Source: Methanobacteriota archaeon
Lineage (GTDB): Archaea > Thermoplasmatota > Poseidoniia > Poseidoniales > Thalassarchaeaceae
Direction of reading: 5' to 3'
Assembly (NCBI GenBank): GCA_016845365.1
Contig: JAERST010000001.1
Location: 1-64,000 of the forward strand
Length of the DNA: 64,000 nt
Shown: positions 8,873-16,672 of the stretch, in pieces
How positions within the stretch are numbered: the first letter of the stretch is position 1
How the letters are laid out: every line of letters begins with the position of its first letter
The notes under the pieces: generated by a model
Told to the model about the DNA's origin: nothing
What the model saw: only the letters and a program-made list of their open reading frames with translations
Database searches by the model: none
Program-made: the position numbers and the translations under genes

Positions 8873-10378
8873 TCACTGTGAAGTGATCAGCCGGTGAAGC
8901 GTGCGAACGTGTACACCAGTTCCACCGTGTGCGACACAGGCATTCGTGTCTGCGCCCCAAGCGGTTCCAGCGATGTCCAGATGAGCCCACGGAATCTGTG
9001 ATTTCTCACCGTTCTCATCCTCGCGGTCCTGAACGAATTGCTTCAGGAATGCGGCAGCGGTACAGGCTCCACCCCATCGTCCCTTGCCGCCATTCCTGAC
9101 ATCTGCAAACTTGGAACTGGTCATCTCCTTCTCGAAGGCGGGCATGAGTGGCATAGGCCAAGCGATCTCATCCTCAGCATTGCCCGCCTCGTGAATCTTG
9201 TCTGAAAGCGACTTGTCATTCGACCAAAGTCCCGAGGCCTCGTGTCCGAGAGCGACCACACAAGCCCCAGTTAGGGTAGCGAGGTCGACAATGTAAGATG
9301 GGTTGAGTTCAGCCGACTTCCAAAGACCATCGGAGAGAACATTTCGGCCTTCTGCGTCGGTGCTGAAAATCTCGATGGTCTTTCCAGAATAGGTGTCAAT
9401 GACGTCACCGGGGCGATAAGCCTCTGCGCTCGGCATGTTTTCTGCCATGCAAGTAATGCCGTTGACGCGCCCTGAATATCCGGTCGCCCAAAGGGCTTGG
9501 AAGAGCCCGAAAACGGTTGCCGAACCGTGCATATCGTACTTCATATCCCACATCCCAGCACTCGGTTTGATGGAGATTCCACCGGTGTCGAAAGTGATTC
9601 CTTTGCCGACGATGCAGGGCACTCGCTCGCCAGTTTGAGCGTCTGGATTTAGGCGGAAAAATACCATGCACGGCTTGCGGATACTGCCTTTTCCGACAGC
9701 GATTACACCCTGCATATTCTCCTTGTGAAGGCGCTCATAATCCCACACTTCAACCTCGACATTCGACTTTCCCTCGGCCCATTCCAAAGCCCTGCGCCCG
9801 AACTCCTCTGGGTACAGGCGGTTTGCTGGTTCGTTTGCGAGGTCGCGAGCGAGGTGAACGCCGGTAGCGATTGAGGCTGACTTTTGGACGGCTGCAGCGA
9901 GCCCTTCGAGGTGGCGCTCGTGGGCTTGGCACTCGAGCGACCACTCGCCCTTGTTTGCATTATCATCGTCTTTTTGTTGGTATTTGTCGAAGGCATAATC
10001 GCGCAGGATCATGCCTTCGGCGAAGGCTGCCATATTGCTTGAATTCCAGCCTGATGTGAAGCGGATTACGATATTTGTGCCGAGGTCTTTGGAGAGTTTT
10101 GCGAGGCACTTTGCTCCTGCGTCCCGAGCACCCTTGTGAGTGAGTGTCTCCTTATCGCCAACGCCGACGAAGAATACCGTGCAACCCTTCGTCCAAACTT
10201 CGAGCATATTCCCCGGCTTTCCGGTCAAAGCATCGCCAGATGCCGCGGCCTTGACAGCGATACTCGCGCCGCGGCTCAACCCAACCGTAGTATTGTTCGG
10301 AGCTTTCTCCACGCCCGCGAAAACGGGTACGATCATTATGTCTCCAGTCGCCTCAAATTTGCCGGTCGTCACCTGCAT
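8873..10378 (-). CDS. pepA: Leucyl aminopeptidase (M17)
   Basis: Two-metal cytosolic aminopeptidase that releases N-terminal residues from peptides. The 501-aa product has the family length. Metal and catalytic motifs are present in the C-terminal domain: 'GKGITFDTGGISIKPSAGM' (Lys and Asp ligands), 'YDMHGSATV', and 'STDAEGRNVLSDGL', equivalent to the NTDAEGR signature. The N-terminal macro-like domain is divergent, as usual. The ATG start at 10378 is the first plausible one. It lies in a run of leftward hydrolase genes with the M14 peptidase and ureohydrolase upstream, but the 87-bp gap to the next gene suggests separate transcription. Confidence 0.93.
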   Translation of the reverse strand: MQVTTGKFEATGDIMIVPVFAGVEKAPNNTTVGLSRGASIAVKAAASGDALTGKPGNMLEVWTKGCTVFFVGVGDKETLTHKGARDAGAKCLAKLSKDLGTNIVIRFTSGWNSSNMAAFAEGMILRDYAFDKYQQKDDDNANKGEWSLECQAHERHLEGLAAAVQKSASIATGVHLARDLANEPANRLYPEEFGRRALEWAEGKSNVEVEVWDYERLHKENMQGVIAVGKGSIRKPCMVFFRLNPDAQTGERVPCIVGKGITFDTGGISIKPSAGMWDMKYDMHGSATVFGLFQALWATGYSGRVNGITCMAENMPSAEAYRPGDVIDTYSGKTIEIFSTDAEGRNVLSDGLWKSAELNPSYIVDLATLTGACVVALGHEASGLWSNDKSLSDKIHEAGNAEDEIAWPMPLMPAFEKEMTSSKFADVRNGGKGRWGGACTAAAFLKQFVQDREDENGEKSQIPWAHLDIAGTAWGADTNACVAHGGTGVHVRTLHRLITSQ

Positions 10379-10465
10379 GACCGTGCGATAAAGTTCGGAT
10401 ATACAAAGAATTTCTATTGAAATCCTTGATTTCAGACCGTTCTTATTAACGCCGCGAGCAGCATC

Positions 10466-11812
10466 TCAAGATTTGACTGCCATTTTCTCGCGGCGCGCAA
10501 ATGCCGCGCCGAGCAGGGCAATAAGATGAATCAACAGTGAAGGCGCTGGCAAGAATCCACCAGAAGCGGAAGCAGTACTCACAATGCTCGCATCGATTGG
10601 CTCTTCCACCCATTGAGAAGAATCGATGACCCGCTTCTGATAGTGAATCGACCAGACGCCACCATCAACCAGCGTCAGATTAGAAGCATCGAGAACGACG
10701 CTCGTCTCATTCGTCGCATTGACTCCAAACAGAGTCGAATGCCAAAGCATTTCACCAGCCGAATCCGAATAATGCAAGGTGGCATTCGAAGTACTCGCGC
10801 GCCCCAAATTCCTCACATCCGCGCGAACCTCATCCCCATCAATCTCAACACTATCCACGACAAGCCGAGCCCGCCAGTACCAGACATTGGTGATCAGGTA
10901 GCGCATGACGTCCAGCTCTTCGCCCAGCCTGTCAGAGAGTGCCTCGACGGTGCCCAGCAGGAATTGTTCGTCATCGGTTTCGAAGGTAAAAGTTGGATAT
11001 CCCATCACCCCGTAACCATAGTCGCGACTCGTCCCACAATTCGGGTAAAGCCCCTGGTTCGCATTGCGAATCGGGATGTCTGAAATGTTCTCATGAACCT
11101 CGTCGCGAATTCCGTGAAACAGCTCCCAGTCACTCGGTTGTTGCGGCCATTTGCCCCACGGATAGAGCATAATCCAAACGCCTGTGTGCATGGTGATGTA
11201 GAGGTCAGCGTGGGGTACAACTTCGTTCATGTATTGCGAATTTGCAGCGGTTTCTGACTCGCTGAAAGCACTACTTCCCGGTTGCGTCGTCGGGCAGGTA
11301 TTCCAGTAGTGGTCGTAATTTCGGTTGAGGTCGACTTGGTTGATATTCCAACGCGTGTCGAAGTCGTTTCCGTCCGCGTTTAGCATGATGAGAATGTGCA
11401 ATTCGGTCGTCGAAAGAACGTCGATAACCTCCTGTTCTCCGGCCGCCCATCCTTCAATGTAGAATTCAGCGACAAGGAAGGCCAACTCGGTGCCGAGATG
11501 TTCGTTTCCGTGGTGCCCGCCGTCGATGTAGACGACATCTTTGGCGGTTCCGTCGGGTTTGGTTTCTTGGCTCCAATCGGAGATTCTGAGCATCCACAGG
11601 TTTCTGCCCATCTCGGTTTGGCCTGCGACGATTAGGTCGACGATGTCGGGATGATCGTCGGCCCATTCGTTTACGTCGAGTGTTAGTGTAGCGTAGGAAT
11701 GGTACCAGTGCTCTTGCACGATGTCCGGCTGACCTACTTGGGCAGCGGCCATCGGGGATGCTGACGCGAAGGCGAGTGCAGCGATTACTGCTAGTACTGC
11801 CGAGCGGCGCAT
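10466..11812 (-). CDS. Secreted, membrane-anchored M14 zinc carboxypeptidase
   Basis: Extracellular metallocarboxypeptidase. Residues 1-24 form a Sec-type signal peptide ending '...SASPMAAAQ'. The catalytic domain follows: 'GGHHGNEHLGTE' gives the HxxE zinc pair, 'LYITMHTG' the third His ligand, and 'TFTFETDDE' the general-base Glu. After a ~100-residue beta-rich domain, a C-terminal hydrophobic helix with a basic tail ('LLIHLIALLGAAFARREK') anchors the enzyme outside the cell. This architecture (signal, catalytic, Ig-like, anchor) matches peptide scavenging by a marine heterotroph. It probably complements cytosolic PepA encoded downstream. Confidence 0.88.
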   Translation of the reverse strand: MRRSAVLAVIAALAFASASPMAAAQVGQPDIVQEHWYHSYATLTLDVNEWADDHPDIVDLIVAGQTEMGRNLWMLRISDWSQETKPDGTAKDVVYIDGGHHGNEHLGTELAFLVAEFYIEGWAAGEQEVIDVLSTTELHILIMLNADGNDFDTRWNINQVDLNRNYDHYWNTCPTTQPGSSAFSESETAANSQYMNEVVPHADLYITMHTGVWIMLYPWGKWPQQPSDWELFHGIRDEVHENISDIPIRNANQGLYPNCGTSRDYGYGVMGYPTFTFETDDEQFLLGTVEALSDRLGEELDVMRYLITNVWYWRARLVVDSVEIDGDEVRADVRNLGRASTSNATLHYSDSAGEMLWHSTLFGVNATNETSVVLDASNLTLVDGGVWSIHYQKRVIDSSQWVEEPIDASIVSTASASGGFLPAPSLLIHLIALLGAAFARREKMAVKS

Positions 11813-11891
11813 AGCGCCGCTGTGGAGGTGATTTGATTCAAGGCTTGCCGCTTGGCGTGTGTGGAAGCAGAGAGCTGTGATGAGCGAGTTG

Positions 11892-12869
11892 TCAGAGGCG
11901 CGAGGCTATGTGCGCGGCGAGGATTTTTGTTGCGATGAGAGCCGCGTTGAATTGTGTCAATCTATCTTCTCCCGGTGCGATTTCATTGACGTCGGCGCCG
12001 AGGATGTTCGCCTCACTTGCGAATAGTCTCTCGATGATTTCGACTGCACCCCAGTGGGTCAGTCCGCCGGGTACTGGAGTTCCTGTATCGGGGACGAGAG
12101 CCCCGTCGAGCCCGTCGATATCGAAGGTCAGCCAGACGGGTCCGGACAAATTGTCGATGCGCGCGAGCAAGGCTTCCCAGCCAGCTTGACCATCACTCGG
12201 GCTGAATAGATCGCGCGCATAGAATGTCTCGACGCGGTCATCGGCCGCGGCGAATTCTGCTTCATCGCGGCACAGCGCGCGAATTCCAATCTGCACCAAT
12301 CCACCAACACCAGCATCCAGCGCGCGCCGCGCAGCGGTGCCGTGACTGAAACGCTCACCATTCAGCGAATCACGCAGGTCGGCGTGGGCGTCGACCTGAA
12401 CAATGGTCAGGCCAGAGAGGTCACCAGCGAGAGCGGGGTGACCGGAAAGAGCCTCGACCAATGGCGGCAGAAGTCCATGTTCTCCACCGAGAACGAGCGG
12501 AAATGCCGCCCCGTCGAACCACGGTTTGAGATACTCACGAATCGACTCCAATTGCCCGAGCAAAGTTCCGGCATCTGAGCCCCAAGCCTCAGCCGTGTGA
12601 AAGGCCAGACCGCAAGGCAATTCCTCATCCAAAATCGGATCGTATAATTCGACCTGCGAGCTAGCCTCGATCGCAGCCGCAGGTCCGTGTTCAGTGCCCT
12701 CACCCCAGCTCGTAGTCATCTCGTAGGGCACTGGCAAAACCACCACATCCCAAGGCCCATCATCAGACTCCTCGAGCCCGAGGAACGTGGATGGTCCGGC
12801 GAGGTCGTTACCAAGCCCTGACCCGGGTGTGGAGCCCGCATCGGAACCAGCCTCAGAACCACCGTCCAT
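11892..12869 (-). CDS. speB: Ureohydrolase (agmatinase/arginase family)
   Basis: Binuclear-manganese hydrolase, probably releasing urea from agmatine for polyamine synthesis. Seen: 'GGEHG', 'DAHADLR', 'FSHG' and 'FDIDGLDGALVPDTGTPVPGG', the four signature blocks holding the metal ligands. The N-terminal ~30 residues are low-complexity Gly/Ser/Asp, likely disordered. The ORF track begins at a TTG (12935); ATG 12869 is preferred but either is possible. Formiminoglutamase or guanidinobutyrase activity cannot be excluded from motifs alone. In other archaea such genes often sit beside an eIF5A gene; here the rightward neighbour is a DUF6015-type gene. Confidence 0.88.
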   Translation of the reverse strand: MDGGSEAGSDAGSTPGSGLGNDLAGPSTFLGLEESDDGPWDVVVLPVPYEMTTSWGEGTEHGPAAAIEASSQVELYDPILDEELPCGLAFHTAEAWGSDAGTLLGQLESIREYLKPWFDGAAFPLVLGGEHGLLPPLVEALSGHPALAGDLSGLTIVQVDAHADLRDSLNGERFSHGTAARRALDAGVGGLVQIGIRALCRDEAEFAAADDRVETFYARDLFSPSDGQAGWEALLARIDNLSGPVWLTFDIDGLDGALVPDTGTPVPGGLTHWGAVEIIERLFASEANILGADVNEIAPGEDRLTQFNAALIATKILAAHIASRL

Positions 12870-13057
12870 GGGGGTGTGGCAAGTTGGGTTTCGATTAACC
12901 GCTTCGGGGCAGGAGAGCGGAGCCAAGCTTGACAATTAGGCATCATAACGGCTCATCAGTCGGCACTTTTCGAGCCGAATCCGTAGGATTCGTGAATCAG
13001 TCGAGCGATTGTTGATATAGAACGGGCTGCTATATTCTTTCACGGGGGACGGATGCG

Positions 13058-13483
13058 ATGGGTATGACGCTAGCAGAGTTGACGCAGGCCATTCGCCGCA
13101 AGGTCGACGTCGAGATGGAAGTCATCGTGGCCGAGTCGATCGCCGAGCACGCTCTCGGTTTCTTCGGCTTCTCCAACCGCATTATCGACAATGCCCTCGA
13201 ACCTACCGACCGCAACCTGTTCTACCAACTCCAGGACTACGACCTGCTGACCACTGAGTCGGAAGAGACGACGCTTTGGGATGGACGCGAGTGGCGGATT
13301 CACTATTGGAAATTCAAGGCCGACGCTCGCGAATTTGCCCGCCGCGCTATGACCGAGGATGCAAAGGCGGCTGAGGACGAGGACCCATACGCGGGAATCT
13401 ACGACGATGTGCCGACCTCTCTGTGGCGCGAGCGAATGACGGACGAGGACGAAGAGGACGATTGGGAAGAGCCCCTCTTCTGA
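13058..13483 (+). CDS. DUF6015-like protein
   Basis: A 141-aa acidic, soluble protein. The N-terminal ~100 residues look like a helical/winged-helix module ('LAELTQAIRRKVDVEMEVIVAESIAEHAL', then 'LFYQLQDYDLLTTESEETTLWDGREWRIHYW'), which I recall as the DUF6015 pattern found in Thermoplasmatota. The tail is very acidic ('MTDEDEEDDWEEPLF'). ATG 13058 follows an upstream '...cacgggggacgg' purine-rich stretch; a second ATG lies two codons on. The 'helix-helix-wing' appearance suggests nucleic-acid binding or a regulator, but function is unknown. Confidence 0.65.
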   Translation: MGMTLAELTQAIRRKVDVEMEVIVAESIAEHALGFFGFSNRIIDNALEPTDRNLFYQLQDYDLLTTESEETTLWDGREWRIHYWKFKADAREFARRAMTEDAKAAEDEDPYAGIYDDVPTSLWRERMTDEDEEDDWEEPLF

Positions 13484-13533
13484 ATCCGAATTTGGACCAC
13501 TTTCGAGGCTCTAATTCGACCTCGATTACGCTT

Positions 13534-13550
13534 CGACGGCTTTGCCGTCG
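13534..13550. terminator. Hairpin after DUF6015 gene
   Basis: CGACGGC-TTT-GCCGTCG, a perfect 7-bp stem with a 3-nt loop, 50 bp past the DUF6015 stop and before the next start. Similar compact hairpins recur after other genes in this window. Confidence 0.5.
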
Positions 13551-13599
13551 GCAGTCAGGGCGGGGTAGTCTTCAAACCGGAGCGAGACAGGGTGAGCGC

Positions 13600-16500
13600 G
13601 TGAAAGGCCGATTCCAAGCCGCGCTCTTGCTGACTCTGATGCTGCTCGCTCCGATGAGCGGGCTGGCGGGTGCAGACGAGGGTGAGCCAGCCCGAAGCTG
13701 CGAAATTCTCGTTGATTTCGAAGCGGATTGGAATTGGGAAGACGGTTCTGAGACAGTCATTCACCGTTATCGAACAGTTTTCACTCCAGCCTTCGATAAC
13801 GGATCCTCACCCAGCGCGGTGACCATCGATGTACAGCACACCCGCGACGGTGCGGTACTAGCGACAGAAGCCAATGCATCTTACGTGGTCGCCGGCGGAG
13901 AAATCGATGTCACCCTCGCCGATGCTCCACAATTCCTCGACGAGGTCTACATCGAGGTGAGAACGGCCGAGGCGACGTGTTCGCGAACATTGGACATGAC
14001 GATGTGGAATCAACCAGCCGCCGACCACGAGATTACTCGAGAGACGACATGGAGCCTTGAGAACGACGCTACCGGCGGCTCAAGCCTCCACTTCGAGGGC
14101 CGCGGCTGGCAGAAGCGAATGGGCGAATCCCTCACCTCGAGCGAACTCGGCAATGGAACTCTCGTGCTCGATGCCGACACCGGCACCGACCATGTCTATC
14201 TCCATCTCGAACTCGACAGAATTTGGATGAACGAGACTTACGAAGGCACCGAGATTACGCGCCAGATATTCGAGATGGAAGGCTCTGGCGCCCTCATATA
14301 CCAGCGAGGTGCAGATGGCGAGGACATTGACATCGAAGCGAATGTGCACCAAGCATACATCTTGCGCGACTGGGAAAATGGAGTCCTCACAGAACGATTA
14401 GTGCTGGAAGCAACAGGCTACCTATCTTACAACGGCGGCTCAAACAATAGCACTGAGGGAGCCTACGGCGAACTTTCCGTCTTCTATCTCGAGACCTGGG
14501 ACGAAGACGGTGTTCGCCGCCTCTCAGACACTCAAATCGATGCGAACATGAGCATCAGAATGCAATCTCCACAGGAATCGTTCACTTTCGAACTCGACGA
14601 ATTCCGTATGCGCGAGAAGTGGCTCAACGGAGTGCGCACCGAGCAATCGATGAAAATCAAAGGAGACGGCGAGTTCGGCTTCCTCGTCGACGAGGGCCAA
14701 TGGCAAGTGCAGGTAAACGGCACCATCCCCGACCTGCACATCGAGCAACTCGGCGGTGAAGTAATCCAAGACCGAATTATCGTCGACGGCGAATACACCG
14801 GCGACGCCAGCGGCTCATTCGGTTTGGTCCGCTGGATCGAAGAATCAACAGTCCAAGAAAACGCAGACGGAGACAAATACGAAGTCGATGTCATGCGCAA
14901 CGAATTCTGGCTCAACATCTCTGGAACTCCAATCGGACCAATCAGTCAAGAGATCGAAGCCGAACACAATCTGACTTTCGAGTACACGGTTCCCCAGACC
15001 GACTGGGAGAACCGAACCATACGCTATCTATACGTCGAAGACGATGGAAACACGACGAACGAGTACCCGGAGAGGTCCCCCATTCAGAAGCAACCAGAAC
15101 GGCCAGAGTATGATGGTGACATGAATATCACAGGCTTCCGAGAAGTAGGAATCGTACCGGACAAATTGCGAGTCGGAGACACCTTCCCAACCTCGCGAGA
15201 CGGATACGGCCCGCAGATAGAAATCACCGCGATTCGCCTAGGAATGGCAGACGGCCACGAGGTAGAATTGGCAGATTGGATCGATGCTGACGGCTACGAG
15301 AATTATGCCGCCTACGGGTCAGTAATCAACGAGGGGATTCTCGCGGGATTATTACACGAAGTTCACCGTGAAATCAACATCGGACTGCCTGAATTAGGTG
15401 AGAATAGTACTGGTAATGATTCGGTTACTGTGGTCGAACATCAAACGCTTGAGAGGGTTCTCTATCCCTCGGTAATTACGGCCGCGGGCAACACACCTCC
15501 TGCCTTGCTGAGCCTTGGCTTCCGAGAGGGTGCGCTGTTCACCGAGGGTGGGGTTGCGCACCTCGAGGCGAGCGTTGACGACGTCGACACGGATGTCGTC
15601 GGCGTCATGGTCGACCTGACTGAATTTGGGCTTGGAATCGTGACTTTGTCAGATGCTGGATTGAATGGTGATGAAGTGATTCACGATTCCATTTGGACGG
15701 CGAGGCTTGAGCATGATGGACTCGAATATGGCCTCGCCGATGTTCCTGTGAAGATGGATGATTTGTGGACTGATGTCGAGACTACTGCGGCGCTTGAGGT
15801 GACGAATGCTGCGCCGCGAATTACTTCGCGCGAGTACTCGCCCGACTTCGCTTATCGCGGCGATTTGGTCGATGCGAGTCTGCGCGTCGAAGATGGGCAT
15901 GGGGTTGCTTTTGTTGCCATCAGTCTACTCAGCGCGGGTGGAGAATTGACTCAGCTCGCGCTCGATGAAGAGAGCGGGCGCTGGGTTGGGCAGTTCGTTC
16001 TGCCCGATTCTTTGGCGCCCGGACAGCGCACGATTCCCGTTCAGGTTGAGGATTCTGAGGGGGCTAGTGCGCTGATTGACGCCGGTGCCGTAATCGAGGT
16101 GCTGAACGAGGCACCGTCGGTGAGTAATGTCTCATTCCTCGACGAGGGAGAATGGTCGGAGTTCGTCGAGATTCCAGCTTCTGGAGAGAAAGCCTACACC
16201 ATCGAAGTCAGCATCGACGACCCCGATGGTGTTTCCTCGGCGCAGGTCAAAATGGGCAGGCTTGCGCCGATCGGCAAATCGGAGACTTGGCTTCTGCTCA
16301 ACGATGAGGGTGAGGATGGTGACCGAGTTGCCGGCGACGGAATTTTCACGATTCAGATTCAAGTCAGATCATCCCTCACAGAGGGTGAGATGAACTTCCT
16401 TGTGCGGGCGTCGGACATCTTCCAATCGATGACGCCCGAATCCGAGCAGATCCACAGTATCGAGCTAATCGATGAGCAAGATTCTGGCAGTAGCGGTGGC

Positions 16501-16611
16501 AGTTGGCTTGCAGATAATGCTACCTCACTCGTCCTCATTGGATTGCTCATTCTGCTCGCTCTGGCTGCAACCGCACTCGTTCTAACGCTGAGAAATGCCG
16601 ACCTTGAATGA
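13600..16611 (+). CDS. Large secreted, C-terminally anchored protein
   Basis: About 1003 aa from GTG 13600. The ORF track start lies 59 codons upstream and overlaps DUF6015, and only the GTG start gives a signal peptide ('FQAALLLTLMLLAPMSGLAGA'). The N-terminal ~600 residues are beta-rich and acidic with no family recognised. The C-terminal third has Ig-like modules, two ending in a 'GDEVIHDSIWTARLE' / 'GDRVAGDGIFTIQIQ' motif reminiscent of choice-of-anchor-X domains. A final TM helix ('SLVLIGLLILLALAATALVLTL') precedes a short tail. Probably a cell-surface protein. It is followed by a second protein of similar layout after a hairpin and 60 bp. Confidence 0.75.
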   Translation: MKGRFQAALLLTLMLLAPMSGLAGADEGEPARSCEILVDFEADWNWEDGSETVIHRYRTVFTPAFDNGSSPSAVTIDVQHTRDGAVLATEANASYVVAGGEIDVTLADAPQFLDEVYIEVRTAEATCSRTLDMTMWNQPAADHEITRETTWSLENDATGGSSLHFEGRGWQKRMGESLTSSELGNGTLVLDADTGTDHVYLHLELDRIWMNETYEGTEITRQIFEMEGSGALIYQRGADGEDIDIEANVHQAYILRDWENGVLTERLVLEATGYLSYNGGSNNSTEGAYGELSVFYLETWDEDGVRRLSDTQIDANMSIRMQSPQESFTFELDEFRMREKWLNGVRTEQSMKIKGDGEFGFLVDEGQWQVQVNGTIPDLHIEQLGGEVIQDRIIVDGEYTGDASGSFGLVRWIEESTVQENADGDKYEVDVMRNEFWLNISGTPIGPISQEIEAEHNLTFEYTVPQTDWENRTIRYLYVEDDGNTTNEYPERSPIQKQPERPEYDGDMNITGFREVGIVPDKLRVGDTFPTSRDGYGPQIEITAIRLGMADGHEVELADWIDADGYENYAAYGSVINEGILAGLLHEVHREINIGLPELGENSTGNDSVTVVEHQTLERVLYPSVITAAGNTPPALLSLGFREGALFTEGGVAHLEASVDDVDTDVVGVMVDLTEFGLGIVTLSDAGLNGDEVIHDSIWTARLEHDGLEYGLADVPVKMDDLWTDVETTAALEVTNAAPRITSREYSPDFAYRGDLVDASLRVEDGHGVAFVAISLLSAGGELTQLALDEESGRWVGQFVLPDSLAPGQRTIPVQVEDSEGASALIDAGAVIEVLNEAPSVSNVSFLDEGEWSEFVEIPASGEKAYTIEVSIDDPDGVSSAQVKMGRLAPIGKSETWLLLNDEGEDGDRVAGDGIFTIQIQVRSSLTEGEMNFLVRASDIFQSMTPESEQIHSIELIDEQDSGSSGGSWLADNATSLVLIGLLILLALAATALVLTLRNADLE

Positions 16612-16630
16612 CGATGCGCAAGCGCATCGT
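16611..16630. terminator. Perfect 20-bp hairpin at gene end
   Basis: ACGATGCGC-AA-GCGCATCGT begins at the last base of the upstream stop codon. The 9-bp perfect arms and minimal loop suggest a transcription-end or RNA-stability structure between the two surface-protein genes. Confidence 0.55.
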
Positions 16631-16672
16631 GACGGGCGAAGTTCCATAGCCCACGGCGGATGCTAGGACGGC